From Caballeronia glebae (GTDB taxonomy: Bacteria > Pseudomonadota > Gammaproteobacteria > Burkholderiales > Burkholderiaceae), in assembly GCF_001545035.1 (NCBI RefSeq), contig NZ_FCOJ02000059.1, forward strand, positions 1 to 45,302: a stretch of DNA of 45,302 bases. Direction: 5' to 3'. Below, in pieces: positions 16,960 to 24,706 of the stretch. Each line of letters begins with the position of its first letter. The stretch's first letter is position 1. A model generated the notes under the pieces. The model was not told the origin of the DNA, ran no database searches, and worked only from the letters and a program-made list of their open reading frames with translations. A program made the translations under genes and the position numbers.

Positions 16960-17982
16960 ATGACCTGTCAAATCGCGATCACGACCCGTGACGGAGTGCA
17001 GTTCCGCTTTGGCTGTGAGGCAGAAACAGATCTGTTGGCGGCGGCTGAGAAGGCGGACTATACATTGCCGTCTCAATGCCGAAATGGCAGTTGCGGTTCG
17101 TGTCATGCAACGGTGTCCGAAGGCGACTATGTTCTTCGCGAGCACAGTCCGAATGCGTTACCGCGTGATGAGCCGAATGCAATCTTGCTTTGCTGCACCG
17201 TACCTCGCAGCGATCTGCGCATCGTCGTGCCCTACGACAACAGTAAGGTACTTCGTGAACCGGTGCCAGTCCGTTCCGCGCGGATCGTATCTCTCAAGCC
17301 GATAGCCGCAGACACGTTGCATCTTGAGTTGCTCGTTGTGGCCGACGACAACTACGGCAGCGCAGTGCAATTCGAGGCCGGTCAGTTTGCCGAACTGGAA
17401 GTTCCTGGTAGCGACGTGCGTCGCCCGTACTCGCTTGCGAATACAAGCAATTGGGAAGGGCGGCTGGAATTCATAATCAGGCTACGTCCACAGGGCAAGT
17501 TTTCAACGTGGCTGCGCGAAGGCGCGAAGATTGGCGATGTGCTAACCGTCCGTGGTCCGCAAGGTGGGTTCGGGCTGATTACGGGCAGTCTTCGGTCACG
17601 ATGGTTTGTGGCGGGAGGCACCGGACTTGCGCCAATGCTTTCGATCTTGCGGTGCATGGTTGAGTTTCAGGAGCTGCAAGAGGCCAGACTGTTCTTCGGC
17701 GTGACGTGCGAGAGCGAGCTCTTCATGCTTGATGAGCTGACGCAGTTGCAAGCTTCGATTCCGCAGCTACAGGTCACACTTTGCGTGTGGCGGCCCGAAG
17801 AAAATTGGCGCGGTTTCTCCGGTACGTCAGCCGATGCGTTGAAGCTTGCGCTGGAAAAAGCCGATACGTATCCGGACATCTATGTTTGCGGGCCACCGGC
17901 GCTTGAGAGCGCCGCGCGGGATGCAGCCGTCGCTGCCCGCGTGCCCGCCGGCCAGTTCGTGAGCGAACGTTTCGTATCGTGA
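16960..17982 (+). CDS. hcr: NADH-dependent Hcp reductase with N-terminal ferredoxin domain
   Basis: 340 residues in three domains. Residues 1-90 are a plant-type [2Fe-2S] ferredoxin (CRNGSCGSC ... LLCC). Residues ~100-200 are an FAD-binding ferredoxin-reductase domain (RPYSLAN), and ~205-335 an NAD-binding domain (GGTGLAPMLSIL, VCGPP). It should pass electrons from NADH through FAD and the iron-sulfur cluster to Hcp, whose gene ends 18 bases upstream. The order ferredoxin-FAD-NAD is that of methane/phenol monooxygenase reductases; E. coli Hcr carries its ferredoxin domain at the C-terminus. The Hcr role is therefore inferred from operon context; GAGAGGAG before the ATG supports the start. Confidence 0.85.
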   Translation: MTCQIAITTRDGVQFRFGCEAETDLLAAAEKADYTLPSQCRNGSCGSCHATVSEGDYVLREHSPNALPRDEPNAILLCCTVPRSDLRIVVPYDNSKVLREPVPVRSARIVSLKPIAADTLHLELLVVADDNYGSAVQFEAGQFAELEVPGSDVRRPYSLANTSNWEGRLEFIIRLRPQGKFSTWLREGAKIGDVLTVRGPQGGFGLITGSLRSRWFVAGGTGLAPMLSILRCMVEFQELQEARLFFGVTCESELFMLDELTQLQASIPQLQVTLCVWRPEENWRGFSGTSADALKLALEKADTYPDIYVCGPPALESAARDAAVAARVPAGQFVSERFVS

Positions 17983-18316
17983 TGTAGAGGCCTCGAAGGA
18001 GTTCGCTTCTCCGGGTAGATTGGCGCACAACCAAAGGTAAGGCGTTTCAGGAAACGCATCCCGCCCCTGACCAGCCAAACTTGCGTCCTGCTTCACGAGC
18101 CATCAGTTTTGTTTATCGGTATATCGGCGAAGCGACTCCTGCGCGCTTCGCCGAACGCCGTGTCCCAGCGGCCTCCCACGCCTCCTAAGCCCCGCCTGCA
18201 AAGGCAAAGTACTGGTTAACACGCAGTACCCTCCGCGCGCCCTTCCTCGCTACGCTGCGGCTTCAGTTTCCCTAAAGCAAGCCCGCTCGGCCACGCATTC
18301 TGAAGGAGTAGCGCAC
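17983..18316. other. intergenic region between hcr and the gallate operon
   Basis: No gene is supported in these 334 bases. It holds a 10-bp hairpin (CGGCGAAGCG / CGCTTCGCCG, 18125-18153) that may end hcr transcription but lacks a T-run, and a perfect GTACTG-N9-CAGTAC inverted repeat (18209-18229), about 90 bases before the dioxygenase start, listed separately. The ribosome-binding site GAAGGAG lies just before the dioxygenase ATG. Confidence 0.5.
18209..18229. promoter_or_regulatory. candidate operator of the gallate operon
   Basis: GTACTG and CAGTAC form a perfect 6-bp inverted repeat around GTTAACACG, about 90 bases upstream of the dioxygenase start. The size and position suit a dimeric activator or repressor. 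No regulator gene for the operon is adjacent. Confidence 0.45.
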
Positions 18317-19618
18317 ATGGCACGGATCATCGGAGGCATCGCCGCCTCGCACACACCGACCATCGGTTTCGCGTTCGACAAGAACAAACGCGACGATCCC
18401 GTCTGGGCGCCGATCTTCGAGAACTTCGCGCCGCTCGCGAACTGGCTCGCGGAAAAGCAGCCCGACGTCATCGTGACGATCTACAACGACCACGTCACGT
18501 CGTTCTTTTTCGACCACTATTCGGCCTTCGCGCTGGGCGTCGGCCCCGAATGGCGCGTCGCGGACGAAGGCGGCGGAGCACGCGATCTGCCGCCGATCAA
18601 AGGTCATCCGGCGCTCGCCGCGCATATCGGCACGTCGCTGATGACCGATGAATTCGACATGTCGTTCTTCCAGAACAAGGCGCTCGATCACGGCTGCTTC
18701 TCGCCGCTTTCGATGCTGTGCCCGCACAAACCCGAATGGCCGGTCAAGCTCGTGCCGCTGCAAATGGGCGTGCTGCAACTGCCCGTGCCGAGCGCGCGCC
18801 GCTTCTACAAGCTCGGACAGGCGCTGCGCCGCGCGATCGAAAGTTATCCGGAAGACATCAAGGTCGCGATTCTGGCAACGGGCGGGCTTTCGCATCAGGT
18901 GCACGGTGAGCGCGCGGGCTTCAACAACACGGAATGGGATGCGCGCTTCCTCGATCTCTTCGAGCGCGATCCCGGGCAACTCGCGGATATGACCATCGCC
19001 GAATATGCGGCGCTCGGCGGCTATGAAGGCGCCGAAGTGATCATGTGGCTGACCATGCGCGGCGCGTTGTCGTCGAATGTCGTGTGCAAGCATCGCAGCT
19101 ATTACCTGCCGTCGATGGCCGGTATCGCGACCGCGATCTACGAAGGCGAGGACAGCGAGACCAAGCCCGCGATCATCGAGCGTCATCGTCAGAAGATGGC
19201 CGTTCAACTCACCGACGTCGACAAGCTCGAAGGCACGTATCCGTTCTCGATCGAAACGGCGGTGCGCGCCTATCGCATCAACGATTATCTGCATCGCATG
19301 GTCGAGCCCGCGCATCGCGAGGCATTCAAGCAGGACGAGGAAGCGAGCTTTGAAGCGGCGGGGCTTTCCGAGCAAGAGCGCGATCTCGTTCGCCGGCGCG
19401 ACTGGCGCGGCCTGCTTCATTACGGCGTGATTTTCTTCATGCTCGAAAAGCTCGGCGCGATAACGGGCGTGTCGAATCTGCATATCTATGCGGCCATGCG
19501 CGGCGAAACGCTCGAAGCGTTTCAAAAGACGCGCAATGCGCCCGGTGCGCTGTATTCGGTCGCGGGCAAGGGCGCGGGCAAGCTCGATTGGGACAAGGCG
19601 GAAAAGGCCAAAAACTAA
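18317..19618 (+). CDS. galA: gallate dioxygenase (fused LigB-LigA type)
   Basis: 433 residues. Residues 1-~280 are the class III extradiol catalytic domain (LigB-like). The iron ligands of DesB (His12, His59, Glu239) correspond to His12 in AASHTPT, His59 in YNDHVTS and Glu240 in GYEGAEV. Two catalytic-pocket histidines fall at His125 and His193. Residues ~310-415 are a LigA-like small domain (YRINDYLHRM ... AAMRGETLEAF). This fusion, and the length, are those of gallate dioxygenases GalA/DesB, which cleave gallate to 4-oxalomesaconate; protocatechuate 4,5-dioxygenases have the two parts as separate subunits. It leads an operon with transporter, hydratase and aldolase for the same route. Side activity on protocatechuate is possible. 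Confidence 0.92.
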   Translation: MARIIGGIAASHTPTIGFAFDKNKRDDPVWAPIFENFAPLANWLAEKQPDVIVTIYNDHVTSFFFDHYSAFALGVGPEWRVADEGGGARDLPPIKGHPALAAHIGTSLMTDEFDMSFFQNKALDHGCFSPLSMLCPHKPEWPVKLVPLQMGVLQLPVPSARRFYKLGQALRRAIESYPEDIKVAILATGGLSHQVHGERAGFNNTEWDARFLDLFERDPGQLADMTIAEYAALGGYEGAEVIMWLTMRGALSSNVVCKHRSYYLPSMAGIATAIYEGEDSETKPAIIERHRQKMAVQLTDVDKLEGTYPFSIETAVRAYRINDYLHRMVEPAHREAFKQDEEASFEAAGLSEQERDLVRRRDWRGLLHYGVIFFMLEKLGAITGVSNLHIYAAMRGETLEAFQKTRNAPGALYSVAGKGAGKLDWDKAEKAKN

Positions 19619-19650
19619 GCACGCCAAGAGACAGGAGACAGGAGACAAAT

Positions 19651-21000
19651 ATGAATAGCGGTAAAACCATCGACATCAAGGGCTTCATCGACGAACGCCC
19701 GATTTCCGCCTACCAGTGGTTGCTGGTGGCGCTGTGCTTTCTGATCGTGGCCGCCGACGGCATGGACGTCGCGATCATGGGCTTCGTCGCGCCTTCGATC
19801 ATCGCGGACTGGCATATCTCGCGGCCCGCGTTCGGCCTCGTGATGAGCGCGGCGCCCATCGGTCTCGTGATCGGCGCATTGGCGGCGGGACCGGCATCGG
19901 ATCGCATCGGGCGCAAGTGGGTTCTGATTACGTCGGTGTTTCTCTTCGGCGTGTTCACGATCGCGACCGCGTTCACGAATTCGCCTTCCAGCATGGCGTT
20001 TTTGCGCGTGTTGACCGGGATCGGCCTGGGCGCCGCGATGCCGAACACGACGACGCTGCTCTCCGAGTACGCGCCGCAACGCAAGCGCGCGCTGCTCATC
20101 ACGATCATGTTCACGGGCTTCAATCTCGGCTCCGCGCTGATCGGTTTTATCGCGGGATGGCTGATTCCGGTGCACGGCTGGCGCTCGGTGCTGATCTTCG
20201 GCGGCGGCTTGCCGCTCGTGCTGATCCCGCTGCAAATCTGGCTGCTGCCCGAGTCCGCGCGTCTGCTCGCGGTGCGTGGCGCCACGGCGCAACGCATCGG
20301 CAAGGTGCTCGGCCGCGTGTGCGGCGCGCGTTTCGACGGTACTGAAACCTTCATATCGAACGAGCCGCCGCTGCCCACGAAGAAGCCCATCGGCGTATTG
20401 TTCTCGCATAACTACGGTCTGATGACAGCCGCGCTGTGGGTCACGTATTTCATGGGCTTGCTCGTGATCTATCTGCTGACCGGCTGGCTGCCTACGCTCA
20501 TGAAGGACGAGGGCCTCACGGTCTCCGCAGCGGCGAATGTCACGGCGATGTTCCAGATCGGCGGCACGATCGGCGCGATCGTCGTCGGATGGATCATGGA
20601 CCGGGTGCGTCCGGCGCCCGTCATCAGCGCGGCGTATCTCGGCGGCGCGTTGTGCGTGCTCGGGCTGGCGTGGATCGGCGCGTTGTCGTCGTCGCTTGCG
20701 GTGCTCGTGTTTGCCGCGGGCTTCTGCATGAGCGGCGCGCAAACGGGTCTCAACGCGTTCGCGCCGGGACGTTATCCGACCGTTGCGCGCGCAACCGGCG
20801 TGAGCTGGATGCTCGGCATGGGCCGCTTCGGCAGCATCTTCGGTTCTGCATTCGGCGGCGCGCTGCTCGGCCTCGGCTGGGAGTTCGGCGCGATCCTTGC
20901 AATGCTCGCCGTGCCCGCGACGTTCGCGGCGATTTCGATTCTCCTCGCTCAACGCACGCGCGCCGACGAAGCACACGCACAAACGACTGCAGCACACTAG
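19651..21000 (+). CDS. MFS aromatic acid:H+ symporter (AAHS family), probable gallate transporter
   Basis: 449 residues with 12 predicted membrane helices. The AAHS signature is clear: DGMDVAIMGFVAPSI in helix 1, then GPASDRIGRKW in the loop after helix 2 and a RVLTGIGLGAAMPNTTTLLSEY segment in helix 4. PcaK and GalT belong here and import aromatic acids with protons. Position between the dioxygenase and the hydratase makes gallate the likely substrate. The leader contains an exact tandem repeat (GACAGGAGACAGGAGAC), giving two AGGAGA ribosome-binding sequences before the ATG. Confidence 0.88.
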   Translation: MNSGKTIDIKGFIDERPISAYQWLLVALCFLIVAADGMDVAIMGFVAPSIIADWHISRPAFGLVMSAAPIGLVIGALAAGPASDRIGRKWVLITSVFLFGVFTIATAFTNSPSSMAFLRVLTGIGLGAAMPNTTTLLSEYAPQRKRALLITIMFTGFNLGSALIGFIAGWLIPVHGWRSVLIFGGGLPLVLIPLQIWLLPESARLLAVRGATAQRIGKVLGRVCGARFDGTETFISNEPPLPTKKPIGVLFSHNYGLMTAALWVTYFMGLLVIYLLTGWLPTLMKDEGLTVSAAANVTAMFQIGGTIGAIVVGWIMDRVRPAPVISAAYLGGALCVLGLAWIGALSSSLAVLVFAAGFCMSGAQTGLNAFAPGRYPTVARATGVSWMLGMGRFGSIFGSAFGGALLGLGWEFGAILAMLAVPATFAAISILLAQRTRADEAHAQTTAAH

Positions 21001-21015
21001 TACCTGGAGTAATGC

Positions 21016-22041
21016 ATGATCATCGACATTCACGGCCACTACACGACCGCGCCGAAAGCGCTCGAAGCGTGGCGCAACCGGCAGATCGCCGGCATCGACA
21101 ATCCTTCGGAGATGCCGGCTGTATCGGAGTTGCATATCAGCGACGATGAACTGCGCGAATCGATCGAAAGCAATCAATTGCGTCTGATGCGCGAGCGTGG
21201 CCTCGATCTCACCGTGTTCAGCCCGCGCGCGAGTTTCATGGCGCATCATATCGGCGACTTCGAAGTGTCGAGCACATGGGCCGCGATCTGCAACGAGCTG
21301 TGTTATCGCGTGAGCGAGCTCTTTCCGGATAGCTTCATTCCGGCGGCGATGCTGCCGCAAAGCCCGGGCGTCGATGTATCGACGTGCATTCCCGAGCTCG
21401 TGAAGTGCGTCGAGCAATACGGCAACGTTGCGATCAACCTGAATCCGGACCCGTCGGGCGGACACTGGACGAGCCCGCCGCTTTCGGATCGCTCGTGGTA
21501 TCCGATCTACGAGAAGATGGTCGAGTACGACATCCCCGCGATGATCCACGTAAGCACGAGTTGCAATGCGTGCTTTCATACGACCGGCGCGCATTACCTG
21601 AACGCCGACACGACCGCGTTCATGCAGTGCCTCACGTCCGATCTGTTCCGCGATTTTCCGACGCTCAAGTTCGTGATTCCACACGGCGGCGGCGCGGTGC
21701 CATACCACTGGGGACGTTTCCGCGGGCTTGCGCAGGAGCTTAAAAAGCCTTTGCTGAAGGATCATTTGCTCAATAACGTGTTCTTCGATACATGCGTTTA
21801 TCATCAGCCGGGAATCGATCTTTTGACGCGCGTGATCCCTGTCGATAACATTTTGTTTGCAAGCGAAATGATCGGCGCGGTGCGTGGCATAGATCCTGAA
21901 TCGGGACACTATTTCGACGATACGAAGCGTTATGTCGAGGCTGCGCAGATCGAACCGGAAGCGCGCTACAAGATTTACGAAGGCAACGCGCGCCGCGTGT
22001 ATCCGCGCCTCGATGCAGCGCTCAAAGCGAAGGGACGTTGA
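21016..22041 (+). CDS. ligJ: 4-oxalomesaconate hydratase (LigJ-type amidohydrolase)
   Basis: 341 residues, the length of Sphingobium LigJ. The N-terminal metal motif is DIHGHY (His6, His8). Further metal/active-site residues are expected in AMIHVSTSC, in FVIPHGGGAVPYHWGRFRG and in the ILFASEM segment at the C-terminal side. The enzyme adds water to 4-oxalomesaconate to give 4-carboxy-4-hydroxy-2-oxoadipate. P. putida uses an unrelated GalB for this step, so this cluster mixes a GalA-type dioxygenase with a LigJ-type hydratase. The start at 21016 gives the conserved MIIDIHGHY; an overlapping out-of-frame ATG at 21012 is ignored. One base separates it from the next gene. Confidence 0.88.
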   Translation: MIIDIHGHYTTAPKALEAWRNRQIAGIDNPSEMPAVSELHISDDELRESIESNQLRLMRERGLDLTVFSPRASFMAHHIGDFEVSSTWAAICNELCYRVSELFPDSFIPAAMLPQSPGVDVSTCIPELVKCVEQYGNVAINLNPDPSGGHWTSPPLSDRSWYPIYEKMVEYDIPAMIHVSTSCNACFHTTGAHYLNADTTAFMQCLTSDLFRDFPTLKFVIPHGGGAVPYHWGRFRGLAQELKKPLLKDHLLNNVFFDTCVYHQPGIDLLTRVIPVDNILFASEMIGAVRGIDPESGHYFDDTKRYVEAAQIEPEARYKIYEGNARRVYPRLDAALKAKGR

Positions 22042-22042
22042 T

Positions 22043-22726
22043 ATGTACGAACTGGGTGTGGTGTATCGCAACATCGATCGCGCGAACGCGGACGCGGCCG
22101 GCAAGCTCGGCGCGCTCGGCTCGGCTACGGTGCACGAAGCGATGGGCCGTGTCGGCCTGATGAAGACCTACATGCGGCCGATCTACGCCGGCGCACAGGT
22201 GAGCGGCACGGCCGTGACCGTGTTGCTGCAACCGGGCGACAACTGGATGATGCACGTCGCGGCCGAACAGATCAGGCCGGGCGACATCGTCGTGGCCGCA
22301 TGCACGACGGACAATACCGACGGCTTCTTCGGCGACCTTCTCGCGACGAGCTTCAAGGCGCGCGGCGCGCGTGCGCTCGTCATCGACGGCGGCGTGCGCG
22401 ATGTGCGCGTGCTGACGGAGATGAACTTTCCCGTCTGGAGCCGCGCGATCTCGTCGAAAGGCACGGTGAAGGCGACGCTCGGCTCGGTGAACATTCCTGT
22501 CGTATGCGCGGGTGCATGGGTGAGCCCGGGCGATGTGATCGTCGCGGATGACGACGGCGTCGTGGTCGTGCCGTGCGCATCGGCGCAACAGGTGCTGGAC
22601 AAGGCCGTCGCGCGCGAGGCGCTCGAAGAAGAAAAGCGCGCCAAGCTCGCGAGCGGCGTGCTCGGTCTCGACATGTACAAGATGCGCGAACCGCTGGAAA
22701 AAGCGGGCCTGCGCTATATCGACTGA
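22043..22726 (+). CDS. ligK: 4-carboxy-4-hydroxy-2-oxoadipate aldolase (LigK/GalC, RraA fold)
   Basis: 227 residues, one fewer than LigK. The RraA-like fold is shown by GDNWMMHVAAEQIRPGDIVV, GDLLATSFKARGARALVIDGG and the active-site GGVRDV (Arg119, Asp120), then DVIVADDDGVVVVP. Class II, divalent-metal aldolase; it splits CHA to pyruvate and oxaloacetate, the last step of gallate and protocatechuate 4,5-cleavage. The ATG lies one base after the hydratase stop, so translation is coupled. Confidence 0.9.
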   Translation: MYELGVVYRNIDRANADAAGKLGALGSATVHEAMGRVGLMKTYMRPIYAGAQVSGTAVTVLLQPGDNWMMHVAAEQIRPGDIVVAACTTDNTDGFFGDLLATSFKARGARALVIDGGVRDVRVLTEMNFPVWSRAISSKGTVKATLGSVNIPVVCAGAWVSPGDVIVADDDGVVVVPCASAQQVLDKAVAREALEEEKRAKLASGVLGLDMYKMREPLEKAGLRYID

Positions 22727-22731
22727 CGCTC

Positions 22732-23424
22732 ATGAGCATGACCGGTATCTCTTCGATGGCGACGCGCAACGTGCTCAACGCGCTCGCTTCGACATTCGAA
22801 GCGCGGTCCGGACAACGCATGGCGATCGAATCGATGGGCGGCGTCGCGGCGCTCAGGCGTATCGAGGATGGCGAGGCGTTCGATATCGTCGTGCTCGCGT
22901 CGGACGCGATCGATCGGCTCGCGGAGTCCGGACGTATCGACGCGACGAGCCGCGTGCGCATCGCGCGCTCGGGCGTTGCGATCGCGGTGGCGTCGGGCGC
23001 GCGGCATCCTTCCATCGACGATGAAGCCGCCGTGCGCGAGACCGTGCTCGCGGCGCGCACGATCGGTTATTCGACGGGGCCGAGCGGCGTTTATCTGACG
23101 CGTCTGTTCGAACGCTGGGGTATTGCAGAACGCATCGCATCGCGCATCGTGCAGGCGCCGCCGGGCGTCGCGGTGGGCACGCTCATCGCGCGTGGCGAAG
23201 TCGAACTGGGCTTTCAGCAGTTGAGCGAGATGATCGGCCTCGAAGGTATCGACGTGCTCGGGATGTTGCCGCCTGAGATTCAAACGCTGACGGTCTTCGA
23301 AGGCGCGATCGTTGCGAACGCAAACGCACCGCAAGTTGCTCGCGCGTTCCTTGAGTTTCTCGATTCGCCCGATGCCGACGCCACGAAGATCGAACACGGC
23401 ATGGAGCCGGTCCGGCAAACATAG
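22732..23424 (+). CDS. ModA-like periplasmic-binding-protein fold, no signal peptide, function unknown
   Basis: 230 residues resembling the molybdate-type extracellular solute-binding family (FEARSGQRMAIESMGGVAALRRIEDGEAFDIVVLASDAIDRLAESGRID near the N-terminus, YSTGPSGVYLTRLFERWGI in the middle, GEVELGFQQLSEMIG late). Unlike transported binding proteins it starts directly in the first beta-strand and has no signal peptide or lipobox, so it should stay in the cytoplasm. There is no transporter gene beside it. It is 5 bases downstream of ligK and closes the operon before a terminator. The pathway's 4-oxalomesaconate tautomerase (GalD/LigU) is not in the window, so a catalytic or effector-binding role is conceivable. 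That is an inference, not shown by any motif. Confidence 0.75.
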   Translation: MSMTGISSMATRNVLNALASTFEARSGQRMAIESMGGVAALRRIEDGEAFDIVVLASDAIDRLAESGRIDATSRVRIARSGVAIAVASGARHPSIDDEAAVRETVLAARTIGYSTGPSGVYLTRLFERWGIAERIASRIVQAPPGVAVGTLIARGEVELGFQQLSEMIGLEGIDVLGMLPPEIQTLTVFEGAIVANANAPQVARAFLEFLDSPDADATKIEHGMEPVRQT

Positions 23425-23438
23425 TTGCAAACGCAAAT

Positions 23439-23479
23439 AAAAAGCGCGCAACGGCTCGTGCAGCCGTTGCGCGCTTTTT
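23439..23479. terminator. bidirectional Rho-independent terminator
   Basis: A perfect 18-bp inverted repeat whose arms are AAAAAGCGCGCAACGGCT and its complement around a 5-base loop. It ends in a T-run on both strands, so it can stop the gallate operon and the convergent old-yellow-enzyme gene. Confidence 0.93.
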
Positions 23480-23491
23480 CGTTTCACGAGG

Positions 23492-24592
23492 TCATTCAGC
23501 GACGGCGTAACGTTCGAGCCAATGCGCGTAGGGCGCGGGCAATGCCCACGACGGCTTCTCGACCTTCAACTGCTTCGCCGCCTGATACGGCCAATGCGGA
23601 TTCGAAAGATGCGCGCGGCCGATCATCACGAGATCGAGTTGACCCGACTCGACAGCCTGTTCCGCGTTCGGCGGCGAATCGAAGCCCCACGCCGATGCAA
23701 CCGGAATCTCCGCTTCACGACGCACACGTTCGGCGATCGGGCCGAGGAACGCGGGACCCCAGGGAATGCGCGCATCGGGCGTCGAGAAGCCGACGCTCAC
23801 GCTCATCAGATCGAGTCCCTTGCGACGCAGCGTCTTCGTCAGTTCGATGGATTCCTTAAGCGTGGCGTCATCGCGGCCATCGTATTCGATCACGCCGAAA
23901 CGGGCCGTCAGCGGCAGGTTTTGGGGCCACACTTCACGCACGGCGTCGAACGTTTCGACAATGAAGCGGCTGCGTCCCGCGAGATCGCCGCCATATTCAT
24001 CATCGCGCTGGTTCGCATCGACGGAGAAGAAGCTCTGCGCGAGATAGCCGTGCGCGAAGTGCAGCTCCAGCCATTCGAAGCCCGCCTCGCGCGCACGGCG
24101 TGCGGCCGCCGCGAAGTCCGCCTTCACGCGCGCGATGTCTTCGAGCGTCATGGCGCTGGGCACCTTCGGCAGCCCGCCGCCGAACGCGATAGCCGATGGC
24201 GCGAGCGTGTCCCAGCCGCGCGCATCGTCGGACGCAATGTGATCGTCGCCTTCCCACGGACGATTCGCGCTTGCCTTGCGGCCCGCATGCGCGATCTGGA
24301 TGCCGGGCACCGCGCCCGCCGCCTTGATCGCCGACGCGATGTTCTTCATGCCTTCGATATGCGCGTCGTCCCAGAGACCCGTGCAGCCCGGCGTGATGCG
24401 GCCTTCGGGCGATACGCCCGTCGCCTCGACGATCACGAGGCCCGCGCCGCCGCGTGCGAGGCTTGCGTAATGGCTGAGGTGCCAGTCGTTGACGAAGCCG
24501 TCGACGGCGCTGTACTGGCACATCGGTGGAATGGCGATGCGGTTGCGCAGCGTGACGTCCTTCAGTTTGAACGGAGTAAAGAGTGCTGACAT
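23492..24592 (-). CDS. NADH:flavin oxidoreductase, old yellow enzyme family (XenA/YqjM-like)
   Basis: 366 residues. It shows the thermophilic-like OYE class hallmarks: Cys25 in PPMCQYSA, which tunes the FMN; His178 and His181 in LHFAHGYL, which bind the substrate carbonyl or nitro group; and QIAHAGRKAS. Residue numbers match P. putida XenA. The family reduces activated C=C bonds (enones, nitroesters, quinones) with NAD(P)H, and is usually a detoxification enzyme in the cytoplasm. It is divergent from a LysR gene with an operator-like repeat between them, so induction by an electrophile through that regulator is likely. The physiological substrate is unknown. Confidence 0.92.
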   Translation of the reverse strand: MSALFTPFKLKDVTLRNRIAIPPMCQYSAVDGFVNDWHLSHYASLARGGAGLVIVEATGVSPEGRITPGCTGLWDDAHIEGMKNIASAIKAAGAVPGIQIAHAGRKASANRPWEGDDHIASDDARGWDTLAPSAIAFGGGLPKVPSAMTLEDIARVKADFAAAARRAREAGFEWLELHFAHGYLAQSFFSVDANQRDDEYGGDLAGRSRFIVETFDAVREVWPQNLPLTARFGVIEYDGRDDATLKESIELTKTLRRKGLDLMSVSVGFSTPDARIPWGPAFLGPIAERVRREAEIPVASAWGFDSPPNAEQAVESGQLDLVMIGRAHLSNPHWPYQAAKQLKVEKPSWALPAPYAHWLERYAVAE

Positions 24593-24682
24593 CTGAGGTT
24601 CTCTGGGTCGGATGACCGAAGTCGAATTGAGTTGAGGGCTCGAATTTAACCGTTTAGTGTCATAATGAAAACTATCTGCACA

Positions 24683-24697
24683 TTATCGATTCGATAA
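24683..24697. promoter_or_regulatory. perfect inverted repeat, likely LysR operator
   Basis: TTATCGA-T-TCGATAA is a perfect 7-bp inverted repeat with a one-base centre and contains the LysR T-N11-A pattern. It ends 9 bases before the lysR start and ~90 bases from the divergent OYE start, so binding would repress lysR and could activate the enzyme gene. Confidence 0.6.
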
Positions 24698-24706
24698 AAT
24701 TTTGTA

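Noticed and set aside
19615..22104. An 829-codon minus-strand open frame across the gallate transporter and hydratase genes
   Set aside because: Composition is the typical Arg/His-rich antisense shadow in high-GC genomes; the plus strand encodes well-defined AAHS and LigJ proteins.
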